Below are positions 54,506 to 63,313 of a DNA stretch of 64,000 nt, piece after piece. This stretch comes from CAWBAT01 sp046331665. Its GTDB lineage: Bacteria; Acidobacteriota; Terriglobia; Versatilivoradales; Versatilivoraceae. The position numbers and the translations under genes were made by a program. The stretch's first letter is position 1. Each line of letters begins with the position of its first letter. The stretch lies in contig JAXLQK010000014.1 in the NCBI GenBank assembly GCA_046331665.1, positions 93,338-157,337 on the forward strand, given 5' to 3'. The notes beneath the pieces are model-generated. The model was not told the origin of the DNA. It ran no database searches and saw nothing but the letters and a program-made list of their open reading frames with translations.

Positions 54506-57500
54506 ATGTGGACTCCGACTCTTACCTCACGCTGGCTCATCGGCTCCCTGTTCGTTGTGCTGGCCATCGCTTTACTGTCCCCCGGATTTCTTCCCCTCGA
54601 GAAGGTTTCAGCCGGGTCCGGCCCCACCGCGGAAATCGAGCGGTTATTAAATCCTGAATCGCTTCGATCCAGCTTGCCACCTCCAACACTGACTCAGATA
54701 GAACATGACTTTCTCAATCCGCCTGCTGAATTCCGTTCCATGCCGCTCTGGTCCTGGAATGATGAACTTGAATGGCCTCGATTGAGGGACCAACTTCAGC
54801 AGTTTAAACAGCAAGGCATGGGCGGAGTGTTTATCCATCCTCGTCCCGGGCTGAAGACGGAGTATTTTGGACCGGAATGGTTTCGCCTCTGGAAGCTGGC
54901 TCTTGACGAAGGGGCACGTCTGGGCCTAATCATCAATATTTATGATGAAAACAGCTACCCCTCCGGATTTTCCGGGGGCCATGTCCCGGCAAGGGCACCT
55001 GATACCGCGGCCCAATTTGTGCAAGCTGAAGCCAGCTTGACCAGCGGAAGCATCGATTTCAAGGCCGCAGATTTGGTCTCTGCATTCGTGGCGGAGAAAT
55101 CTGCCTCCGGGGCGGTGGTGTCAGTACGGCAAATTAATTCCCCTTCGCCGCTTGCGGATGGTCAAACCCTGGTGCACTTTCATCTGCGCCGGGCCAGCGG
55201 CAACCCTTGGACTGCGGGATTTCCCTATGTGGATTTGACCAATCCAGATACATCCAAGGCATTTCTGGAAACCACATTTGAGAATTACAAGGCTCAGATT
55301 GGACAACATTTTGGAACGACCGTGAAATGGGTCTTTGACGATGAACCGCTGATCGCCACGGCCGGAGCCTACGACAACGCTCCCCTGGCTCTACCCATGA
55401 GCCGGAATACGCTGGCTGAATTTCAAAAGCGATGCCATTACGACCTGGCAGCCTATCTTCCATCCCTCTACTGGGATGTGGGGGACTACAGGAAAGTTCG
55501 CTTTGATTATTGGCAGACGCTTCATGATCTTTGGAAAGAGAACTACTTCCGCCCGATCTTCCTGTGGTGTGATCAAAACCGGCTCCAGTTTACGGGTCAC
55601 TGGATGGAGCATGAGTGGCCGTATCCCTGGATCAGCCCGGCGGACGCTTCGTTGTATGCGTATGAACATGCCCCCGGAATCGATATGCTGGAGGGTGCCG
55701 GAATCCGGACGCAAGGCGCGGATCCGCACCATCTGTTTACGATCAAGCAGGTATCGAGCGTGGCACATCAGTTGGGTCGAAGAGCCTTTTGCGAAGCTTA
55801 CGGCGCCTCCGGCTGGGATAGTACTTTCGAGCATTACAAACGATTTGGAGATTGGCTGCTGGTCCATGGAATTACGTTCATGGACCAGCATCTGTCTTTT
55901 TACTCTGTGCGTGGCGCCCGCAAACGGGATCATCCGCAAAGCTTTTCGGACATCTCTCCGTGGTGGCCGTATTACAAGATTCATGGGGATTACCTCGGAC
56001 GGTTGAGTTATGCCTTGAGTCGCGGGGAGCCGGACAATCGGGTGGTGATCCTGGAGCCTACAACCAGCGGCTTTCTTGGGTCTCGACGGGAGGGAGCCAC
56101 TCCTGAGCTTGCCCAGCTTAGCCAATCCTATGGTGAGACCGTTCAATTTCTCGCGGATCACCAGGTTGATTTTGATCTGGCGGATGAATACATCCTCGAA
56201 TGGTTTGGCAGAGGCGCTGGCCCAAAGCTCCAGGTGGGCAAGGCGAATTATGATCTGGTGATATGGCCATTCAACATGACCAATGTCCGCCGGCAAACTG
56301 TCCCCCTGCTGGAACAATTTCTCGAGCACGGAGGGCAGGTGCTAGCTCTTTCCCCGCCCGCGGTCTTTGTGGATGGACGCCCCAGTGAAGAAGTCAAGGC
56401 GATCGCCCAAAAATACCGCCAACAATGGAAGGAGGTTGCAGACCTTCCAGCTTTGCTCGTCACCCTGCACCAACGGCTTAAGCCCCGCATTGAATTGAGG
56501 CCGGCACTGCCGAATGTGGGTCTCAACGAGCGGGTTCTACCTGGAGGCGAGCGGCTTCTTTTCTTTGCCAACACGGGATTGGTCAGTGCCAGAACGAAGG
56601 TAAACGTTGAGGGTCGTGGTTTGCAGGAGTGGGATCCAATAACCGGACAAATCAGGCCTGCGTACTTCCACCCCGGAAAGGGCAATACACTCGAGTTCGA
56701 TTTAGACCTGCAGCCGGCGGCCTCAAAGCTACTCCTGGTCAAAAACTCCATCCAGGAAGCTCCGGTTGAAAACAAGCCGCCGCGTTTTTTGCCTCTCGAA
56801 ACAAGCACCTGGCGGATCAATCCGGATGCGCCCAATGTGTTGGTCTTGGATTACTGTGACCTTTCCATTTCGGGGAATGCATACCGGGACATCAACACCT
56901 GGAAAGCCAACTGGACGTTATGGCAGATGCACGGCTTTGAACGGCCGGCTTGGGACAACGCGGTTCAGTTTAAAACGCGGATCTTTGATCGCAACTCATT
57001 CCCCGAGGATTCAGGATTTACGGCGGAGTTTCATTTCCATATTGACGACGCGTCTGTCCTGCCTGACCTGGAGCTCGCGTTGGAGTCACCCGAACTCTTT
57101 CAAATTAGTCTGAATCAAACAGCGGTGTCGTTTGAGAGAAGCTCTCCCTGGCTGGATCCGCATCTTCGAAGTATCCCCATTGAGCCCATCGCCCGAGTTG
57201 GAGAAAACACCCTCATCCTCACCGGAAAACCGTTTGATGTTCGAATGGAACTTGAGAACATTTACCTTCGGGGTAATTTCAAGGCGATCCCGGCCAGCAA
57301 AGGATTTCGTCTGGCCTCTGCCGTCCCCACCCAGTTCGGCTCCTGGGCCAGGCAAGGACTTCCATTCTTCCCGGGATCCGTCAAGTACGAAACAGAACTG
57401 TTTGTTCCTTCCCGACAAGATGGGTTGCGAATTGAGCTTGGGAAATGGGAGGGAAGCCTGGCAGCGATCTCGATCGATCACCAAGCACCTGTACTTCTGG

Positions 57501-57748
57501 GCTGGCCTCCTTACACCACCGAAATTCCCATCGCTTCGGGAAAGCACACCCTGGAAATTAATATCGTGTCAACTCCTCGAAATGTTTTTGGCCCATTCCA
57601 TGATCCCCTCAAAACCCGGATGCGGGCCTGGTCGGCATCTTGGGCAAATTTCCCGGACCATCAACCGCCGGGAGACCAATATGATGTGATCGACTACGGC
57701 CTCATGGCGCCTCCGGTCATAAAGGCCGGGACTGTGAAAGGGCCCTGA
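54506..57748 (+). CDS. large secreted glycosidase, GH106-like (alpha-L-rhamnosidase type)
   Basis: 1,080 residues. N-terminal hydrophobic signal (LIGSLFVVLAIALLSPGFLP). Then FLNPPAEFRSMPLWSWNDEL and LQQFKQQGMGGVFIHPRPGL, the opening of GH106 (alpha-L-rhamnosidase) barrels, with KWVFDDEPLIATAG and LEGAGIRTQGADPHHLFTIK in the catalytic region. The C-terminal half has beta-sandwich ancillary domains (SVKYETELFVPSRQDGLRIE). GGAGG precedes the ATG. It probably removes terminal rhamnose or a related deoxy sugar from plant or microbial polymers. Substrate not testable here. Confidence 0.72.
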   Translation: MWTPTLTSRWLIGSLFVVLAIALLSPGFLPLEKVSAGSGPTAEIERLLNPESLRSSLPPPTLTQIEHDFLNPPAEFRSMPLWSWNDELEWPRLRDQLQQFKQQGMGGVFIHPRPGLKTEYFGPEWFRLWKLALDEGARLGLIINIYDENSYPSGFSGGHVPARAPDTAAQFVQAEASLTSGSIDFKAADLVSAFVAEKSASGAVVSVRQINSPSPLADGQTLVHFHLRRASGNPWTAGFPYVDLTNPDTSKAFLETTFENYKAQIGQHFGTTVKWVFDDEPLIATAGAYDNAPLALPMSRNTLAEFQKRCHYDLAAYLPSLYWDVGDYRKVRFDYWQTLHDLWKENYFRPIFLWCDQNRLQFTGHWMEHEWPYPWISPADASLYAYEHAPGIDMLEGAGIRTQGADPHHLFTIKQVSSVAHQLGRRAFCEAYGASGWDSTFEHYKRFGDWLLVHGITFMDQHLSFYSVRGARKRDHPQSFSDISPWWPYYKIHGDYLGRLSYALSRGEPDNRVVILEPTTSGFLGSRREGATPELAQLSQSYGETVQFLADHQVDFDLADEYILEWFGRGAGPKLQVGKANYDLVIWPFNMTNVRRQTVPLLEQFLEHGGQVLALSPPAVFVDGRPSEEVKAIAQKYRQQWKEVADLPALLVTLHQRLKPRIELRPALPNVGLNERVLPGGERLLFFANTGLVSARTKVNVEGRGLQEWDPITGQIRPAYFHPGKGNTLEFDLDLQPAASKLLLVKNSIQEAPVENKPPRFLPLETSTWRINPDAPNVLVLDYCDLSISGNAYRDINTWKANWTLWQMHGFERPAWDNAVQFKTRIFDRNSFPEDSGFTAEFHFHIDDASVLPDLELALESPELFQISLNQTAVSFERSSPWLDPHLRSIPIEPIARVGENTLILTGKPFDVRMELENIYLRGNFKAIPASKGFRLASAVPTQFGSWARQGLPFFPGSVKYETELFVPSRQDGLRIELGKWEGSLAAISIDHQAPVLLGWPPYTTEIPIASGKHTLEINIVSTPRNVFGPFHDPLKTRMRAWSASWANFPDHQPPGDQYDVIDYGLMAPPVIKAGTVKGP

Positions 57749-57998
57749 TCTTATTGATTTCCGTAGATCAAAGTGACGTTCTTGTGGGTTGTTCAAATGG
57801 AGAGGATCATTTCATCCCTCCATCGACACTCCTCTACCCTTACACCGCCGTCGGCGCCCCTTGCCCCTTGTGGGAGAAGGGACTGAGCTGAGAGGTCCGT
57901 CACCCTATTCTGCATTCACTGGTAAAACTAGACTTGAATTGGAAATTGGACGATGGCAGTGGAACGATGCGTGAGCTAGCGGCAACAAAGATGTCCCT

Positions 57999-59060
57999 TC
58001 AGTTCCAAACGCCGGCAATAGCCTGGCGGCAGTGGGGACAAGCCCCGGATTTCACAGTGTTTTGCAAGACATGAAATCCGAAACGCTTGATGAGCAGCTC
58101 GTGGCAGGAGGGGCAATAGGTGTTCTCCCAATTGCCAACACTTCCCGGCAAATTGCCGGCATAAACATAATGCAGGCCCGCTTTCTTTCCAATTTCGCAG
58201 GCTTTCAGCAGAGTTCTCACGGGCGTGTTCTCAGGATCCTTCATTTTATAATCTTTATGAAAGGCAGTTACGTGCCAGGGGATGTCCGGTGAAACGCCGG
58301 CCAGGAATTGAGCTATGTCCTTGAGTTCTTCGTCGCTATCGTTAAAGCCGGGGACAATCAAGGTGACGACTTCCACCCAAAATCGCTTCTGATGTAGCTG
58401 GCGGATGGTTTCCAGGACTCCCTCCAATCGCCCTCCCAGCTTTCGATAATTCCGGTCGCGAAAGCCCTTGAGGTCCACTTTATAGAGGTCCACCCACGGC
58501 TGAATATAGTCCAGGACTTCACTGGTTCCATTCCCGTTGGAAATGTATGCGGTTTTCAAATTTTTCTGTTTGGCGCGCTGAAAGATAGCGACGGCCCATT
58601 CCGTAGTGATGAGCGGTTCATTATACGTGCTGGCCAGAATCTTCGCCTGATAGCGATTCGCCAACTGGAGGAGCTCATCAATGGAAGTGTCCTGGGCAGG
58701 AGCCAGGGCTTTGGGATCTCTGAGGGCCTGGGAGGTTATCCAATTCTGGCAATACCCGCAATGGTAATCACAACCCAGCATGCCGAAGCTTAGTGCATCG
58801 GCTCCCGGTAAGGCATGGAAGAACGGCTTCTTTTCCACAGGGTCGCATTGCAGAGCTGCCACATAGCCATAGGGAACATACAAAGTTCCGTTCTGATTAA
58901 ATCGGACTTTGCAGATCCCCGGCAGGCCATCCAGAATCACGCACCGATGGCCACAGGCAAAACAGCGGACCCGATTGTCGGCGAGCGGCTCATACAAGGA
59001 TCCCACAATGGTTTTTCTTTCCAGGATCTCCTGCAGGGTAGCTGGCTCGCTGGTGCTCAT
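57999..59060 (-). CDS. amrS: AmmeMemoRadiSam-system radical SAM enzyme
   Basis: 353 residues from ATG 59060; a TTG at 59123 would lengthen it. An N-terminal Cys cluster CFACGHRCVILDGLPGICKV precedes the SAM-cluster motif CDYHCGYC in SFGMLGCDYHCGYCQNWITS. The end has two more Cys pairs (YCPSC and ACPHC). These features match AmrS, predicted to act with an AMMECR1 and a Memo-like protein; neither partner is in the window. Reaction unknown. Not a pyruvate-formate-lyase activase by length. Confidence 0.88.
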   Translation of the reverse strand: MSTSEPATLQEILERKTIVGSLYEPLADNRVRCFACGHRCVILDGLPGICKVRFNQNGTLYVPYGYVAALQCDPVEKKPFFHALPGADALSFGMLGCDYHCGYCQNWITSQALRDPKALAPAQDTSIDELLQLANRYQAKILASTYNEPLITTEWAVAIFQRAKQKNLKTAYISNGNGTSEVLDYIQPWVDLYKVDLKGFRDRNYRKLGGRLEGVLETIRQLHQKRFWVEVVTLIVPGFNDSDEELKDIAQFLAGVSPDIPWHVTAFHKDYKMKDPENTPVRTLLKACEIGKKAGLHYVYAGNLPGSVGNWENTYCPSCHELLIKRFGFHVLQNTVKSGACPHCRQAIAGVWN

Positions 59061-59146
59061 GGGCTGACCGCTCACATCAAATTCATCTCTTTTGAGTATA
59101 GTGGGCAATAAACAAACTGGCAAGGAGCGGAGGGAGAAAGACTGGC

Positions 59147-60970
59147 CTATGATTTCTTAACAGGCCGCGCGGCGGGTTTACCCTTCCCCGGTGCCACCTT
59201 GTTGGCGGCGGGGAGGACCTTTCCTTCTTCCAGGACAACCAGTTGATTGACTTTCAGATTTTCGTGGACATCCTTGCGGCCGCTGGGCCAGCTCACTTCA
59301 ACCCGATCCACTTTGGCCGCTTCTCCAAGTCCGAAATGAAGGCGCATATCGCTATGAGAGATATACCCATTACCACTACGCACGTCATCCATCAGCTTGA
59401 GATTATTGGCATAGACACGGACCCGCGCTCCGATCCCGTCCCGGTTGGATAACTTTCCAACCGTTTTGAACATGATCCAATTCCTTTTCACCCCTAAATT
59501 CTTGAGGAGGCTCGGTCTTTCATCCTTGTTGTTGATAAAAATTTCCAGACTGCCATCGTTATCCAGGTCCCCGAGGGCCGATCCTCTTGAACAATGCGGC
59601 TCCAAAATTCCCGGCCCAGACTGTCCTGAAATGTCCACAAAGGTTCCATTGCGAATATTCCAAAAGACCAGCCGCTCTTGCTTGTACGGACTGTCCGGCG
59701 AAATATCATTGACCTCCGGATAGACGTGGCCATTCACCATGTAGATGTCTTTCCATCCGTCATTGTCGACATCGAAAAAGCCGTTCCCCCAGCCCAGAAA
59801 GCGGGTATTCACGCCCATCCCGGATGAAAAAGTGACATCCGTAAAACTTCCATCTCGATTGTTGTGATAGAGCGTCGGGGTGTCGTCGGCAAAATTGCAT
59901 TTCACAATATCCAGGTATCCGTCATTGTCATAGTCCGCCACCGATACTCCCATGCCCGCCTGTTCTTGACCATCTTCATTGAAAGCGCTGCCCGAGATCA
60001 GCCCTTGATCGGTGAAAGTTCCATTGCCGTTGTTGTGAAATAAAATATTCGGGGTTGAATCGTTGGAGAGGTAAATGTCCGGCCACCCATCGTTATCGTA
60101 ATCAGAAGCAAGTGGGGAGAAACCGTAATAACCACTCGGCTTGGTGACGCCGGCCTCCACGGAGACATCCTTGAAAGTTCCATCTCCATTGTTGTGGTAG
60201 AGCGAACTCATGCCGCCCGGCAAACCTCGCGGTCCACACATGACGGGCACTCCCTTCCATTGGCAGTTCTGATTAAAGCCTTTGGCTGGAACCTTTTTAA
60301 TATCAAAGATCACATACTCCGCAACAAACAAATCCAACTTGCCGTCTTTGTCATAGTCAATGAAGGTGCATCCCGTGTTCCAACGCGGGTTCTTGTGGAG
60401 CAGACCGGCTTTTTCGGTTATATCCGTAAAGGTGCCGTTGCCTTCATTCCGATAGAAAACGTTTTGCCCAAAATAGGTCACAAACAGATCTTCGTCGCCA
60501 TCGTTGTCAAAATCCCCGGCACAAATACCCTGTCCCCACCCCGAATGCACGAGATTCGCCTTTTCGGTGACATCCTCAAACGTTCCGTCATGCTTGTTGC
60601 GATAAAGATGGTTGATGGGTTCCTTTCCACTGGGAAAGCCCTCCAGGGTCGACCCATTTACCATAAAGAGGTCCATCCAGCCATCGTTGTCGTAGTCAAA
60701 GATAGCGACGCCGCTGCCGGTCGTTTCGATGATATACCGTTGATCTCGACTGCCATTGACATGAACCGCCGTAAGGCCTGCTTTTGCGGCAATGTCTTCA
60801 AAATGCACCTTGGGTAGAGGGATATCGATATTGATTTTCGGCAAAGGTCGAGCGACCCGGTGGGGAACGGCAACCCCCTGGCTCCAGACTTTAAAAGTAA
60901 TGGCCAGAATCAATAAAGTAATAAAGGCGAGAGCAGAAGCAAACTGGGTTCGCCGAAAAAAAACGGCCAT
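59147..60970 (-). CDS. secreted FG-GAP/VCBS repeat protein, CRTAC1/UnbV type
   Basis: 607 residues. N-terminal hydrophobic anchor (FASALAFITLLILAITFKVW). About ten Ca-binding DxDxDGxxD repeats, such as IFDYDNDGWMDLFMV and AGDFDNDGDEDLFVT, form a beta-propeller. The C-terminal ASPIC/UnbV domain starts at SNRDGIGARVRVYANNLKLM and ends DRVEVSWPSGRKDVHENLKV. AAGGAG precedes the ATG. A predicted cell-surface or periplasmic protein, function unknown. Second gene of a pair with its paralogue at 61039, 68 bases upstream in transcription. Confidence 0.9.
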   Translation of the reverse strand: MAVFFRRTQFASALAFITLLILAITFKVWSQGVAVPHRVARPLPKINIDIPLPKVHFEDIAAKAGLTAVHVNGSRDQRYIIETTGSGVAIFDYDNDGWMDLFMVNGSTLEGFPSGKEPINHLYRNKHDGTFEDVTEKANLVHSGWGQGICAGDFDNDGDEDLFVTYFGQNVFYRNEGNGTFTDITEKAGLLHKNPRWNTGCTFIDYDKDGKLDLFVAEYVIFDIKKVPAKGFNQNCQWKGVPVMCGPRGLPGGMSSLYHNNGDGTFKDVSVEAGVTKPSGYYGFSPLASDYDNDGWPDIYLSNDSTPNILFHNNGNGTFTDQGLISGSAFNEDGQEQAGMGVSVADYDNDGYLDIVKCNFADDTPTLYHNNRDGSFTDVTFSSGMGVNTRFLGWGNGFFDVDNDGWKDIYMVNGHVYPEVNDISPDSPYKQERLVFWNIRNGTFVDISGQSGPGILEPHCSRGSALGDLDNDGSLEIFINNKDERPSLLKNLGVKRNWIMFKTVGKLSNRDGIGARVRVYANNLKLMDDVRSGNGYISHSDMRLHFGLGEAAKVDRVEVSWPSGRKDVHENLKVNQLVVLEEGKVLPAANKVAPGKGKPAARPVKKS

Positions 60971-61038
60971 AATTTCGGACTCCTTAACGCAATGAATTTA
61001 ACGCGGCTAGGCTATTGGAAGAAGGGGCAGCGCTCGCG

Positions 61039-62742
61039 CTAATTCTTCTCCACATCCTCTTCGACTTTCAGTAGCTGATTCATTTTCGGTTCCAAGACTT
61101 TCTGCTTGCGTCCACCGGGCCAGGTGATTTCGATTTCCTGGATTTTCTTTTCCTTCCCCAATCCAAAATAAACCCGATGATCGTTGGCCGACAGATAGCT
61201 GGCCGCGGTACTGGCCATATTGTACTGTACCTTCCCACTCTCGCTGGTCAGCTTCAGGCGGGCCCCGATTCCGAAACGGTTACTTTTCTTTCCGTGAAGT
61301 TCGATCGCGATCCAGTTGTTCGAATTCCCTCCGTCATTGCGGATAAAGTAGGCAGGCCCGTCACAATTGGAAACGACGATATCGATGTCTCCATCGTTAT
61401 CCAGATCACCAAACGCCGCGCCGCGTCCGGCCCAGGTTTGTTGAAAAATGGATCCGGAGCTGGCTGAGACGTCGACAAACTTGCGATTGGTGTTGCGTAG
61501 GAGCGACGGCTTCTGCATATAGTGAAGGTGGGGTTGAGTCGCCTGAATATTATCCATGACGTGGCCGTTGGCGAAGAACACGTCTTTCCAGCCGTCATTA
61601 TCATAGTCAAAAATTCGCACCCCCCAACCGGCAAGGAGACGGGTGATCTCGCCAAGCCCTGTCAGTAGAGTGGCATAGGTAAAGCTTTCATCACCATTAT
61701 TTCGAAAGTAGGCATAACTCTCGTTCGACAGGGCAGTCGTGACTATGTCAGGCAACCCATCGTTGTCCAGATCCGCGAAATCGGTGCCCATGCCGGAAAA
61801 CGCTTTGCCATCCTCGGTGAATCCCATTCCTGCAAGAACTCCGATCTCCTCAAAGGTTCCATCCCCTTTATTTTTGAACAGGAACTGCTGAACCTGGTCA
61901 TTGGCCACTTCAACATCCATGAATCCATCATTATTGAAGTCGGCAAAGGCTAAGCCCAGTCCTTTCCCCAAACTGGCGGCGATATTGCTCTGCTTCGAAA
62001 CGTCGGTAAAGGTCCCGTCGCCATTGTTGCGGTAGAGGTAGTTGGCAATGGGTTTGAAATTGTCGGGGTGGCAGTAGGCTCTTCCGCCGGGGCTCTTAGG
62101 TCCGCAATAGATGTTGAGCGAAAAATTCCAGACCATGTACCGGGTGACAAACAGATCCAGATAGCCATCGTTGTTATAGTCAAAAAACCCGGCACTGCAG
62201 GCCCAGCCCTGCACGTCCAATTTCGACTCAGCGGTCACATCTGTGAACGTTCCATCGCCGTTGTTTCGATAGAGCATCGACTGGCCGAAATTCGTGACAA
62301 ATAGGTCCATATCCCCGTCATTATCGTAGTCCCCGACAGCGGCCCCCATCCCGTATCCTTTTCCCCTGAGACCCGTTTTTTCGGTTACATCAGTAAACGT
62401 CCCATCTTTGTTGTTATGAAACATTCGATTCCAGAATTCTGGTGCCGATTTATCCAGGACCTGGTTGTCAGCCTGGGGGTCATTGAGCTTTGCCCCATTG
62501 ACGAAAAAGACATCTTCCCAGCCGTCTCCGTCGTAGTCGATGAGTGCCACCCCACCCGTCATTGTTTCAATGAGATATTTCTCTGACGTTTTCGAGTTCC
62601 GATGCAAGAAGTGCAGGCCCGAACTGTCCGTTGCATCAGTATAGGTTGCAGTAACTTTGGGTTCGTCGGAGAGGGCAGGAGGGATCAGAGCAAGACAGAA
62701 AAATCCAGGGAATATCAAGCCGAATTTAAGGAATTTTAACAT
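61039..62742 (-). CDS. secreted FG-GAP/VCBS repeat protein, CRTAC1/UnbV type
   Basis: 567 residues from ATG 62742. Signal peptide (FGLIFPGFFCLALIPPALSD). Same architecture as the neighbouring gene: repeated IDYDGDGWEDVFFV, VGDYDNDGDMDLFVT and so on, ending in the ASPIC/UnbV domain (SNRFGIGARLKLTSESGKVQ, EIEITWPGGRKQKVLEPKMN). A CHPDNF/YCGPKSPGGRAYC segment is shared in outline with the paralogue's MCGPRGLPGGMS. First of the pair; probably a tandem duplication. The Cys-bearing insert is conserved in both. Confidence 0.9.
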   Translation of the reverse strand: MLKFLKFGLIFPGFFCLALIPPALSDEPKVTATYTDATDSSGLHFLHRNSKTSEKYLIETMTGGVALIDYDGDGWEDVFFVNGAKLNDPQADNQVLDKSAPEFWNRMFHNNKDGTFTDVTEKTGLRGKGYGMGAAVGDYDNDGDMDLFVTNFGQSMLYRNNGDGTFTDVTAESKLDVQGWACSAGFFDYNNDGYLDLFVTRYMVWNFSLNIYCGPKSPGGRAYCHPDNFKPIANYLYRNNGDGTFTDVSKQSNIAASLGKGLGLAFADFNNDGFMDVEVANDQVQQFLFKNKGDGTFEEIGVLAGMGFTEDGKAFSGMGTDFADLDNDGLPDIVTTALSNESYAYFRNNGDESFTYATLLTGLGEITRLLAGWGVRIFDYDNDGWKDVFFANGHVMDNIQATQPHLHYMQKPSLLRNTNRKFVDVSASSGSIFQQTWAGRGAAFGDLDNDGDIDIVVSNCDGPAYFIRNDGGNSNNWIAIELHGKKSNRFGIGARLKLTSESGKVQYNMASTAASYLSANDHRVYFGLGKEKKIQEIEITWPGGRKQKVLEPKMNQLLKVEEDVEKN

Positions 62743-63127
62743 ACTCTTGGAACGTCGCTGGGATAAGCATCCGGAAATCACCAGGGGAAAACGTCATTCG
62801 GGCTGGCAAAGTGAACTTAGGCCGCCGATCACACTACCCCTCATCGGTTTCAACCCGGCCTTTGTGTCGTCCCTTTGCACCTTTCGGACCTCTATTTTTC
62901 GCATGGCAGGGAAAACCTGTCAATAGAAGCCATTGAAAATATAAATTCCGTGGAGTGGAGGCCATGATGGCCGGCAAAGGGGTTCCTTGACTTTTTTGAA
63001 CGCTTTTCAAGAGCTTGCCCCTGCAGTAAAAAATTTTTACTGGAAGTCAGAACCAAACTAGGCTATCTTTTTTGCTTCTTAGTTCAGTCGTTTGAAGTTC
63101 CAACCTTCCCTCGAGGGATGCTTCGGG
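62743..63127. other. intergenic, includes an A/T palindrome
   Basis: A near-perfect palindrome AGTAAAAAATTTTTACT lies at 63025-63041, suitable as an operator or a structured site, but I see no gene. The stretch separates divergent genes and may hold both promoters. Confidence 0.35.
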
Positions 63128-63204
63128 CGACTCTGAGAAAAAGGCACCTCAGGGAGAGAGTCGATTGGCAACAATGGCAGGTTGTGCCGGACGGCGGTTG
63201 CCAA
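63128..63204 (+). promoter_or_regulatory. structured 5' leader of the pyrophosphatase gene
   Basis: Two perfect stems lie in succession about 110 bases before the gene: CGACTCT (63128-63134) with AGAGTCG (63157-63163), strengthened inside by CTGAG/CTCAG pairing, and TTGGCAAC (63165-63172) with GTTGCCAA (63197-63204). They resemble no riboswitch I know. Confidence 0.45.
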
Positions 63205-63313
63205 AACAGGCATTCTCATCCATAAACGATTGCACTCAAAATTTTCATAAATCCAATCCGGACCAGAGGGTTACGGTAGGAATTAACATGTTGAAAGGAG
63301 CATTTGAGCCTCC

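Noticed and set aside
57749..57998. GC-rich inverted segment near 57840-57900 as a mobile end
   Set aside because: The CCCTTG/GGGAGAAGGG match is short and imperfect; no second copy in the window.
63121..63220. TPP or other known riboswitch in the hppA leader
   Set aside because: A CTGAGA string occurs inside the first stem, but the rest of the TPP core is absent. No fluoride or c-di-AMP riboswitch core is seen either.
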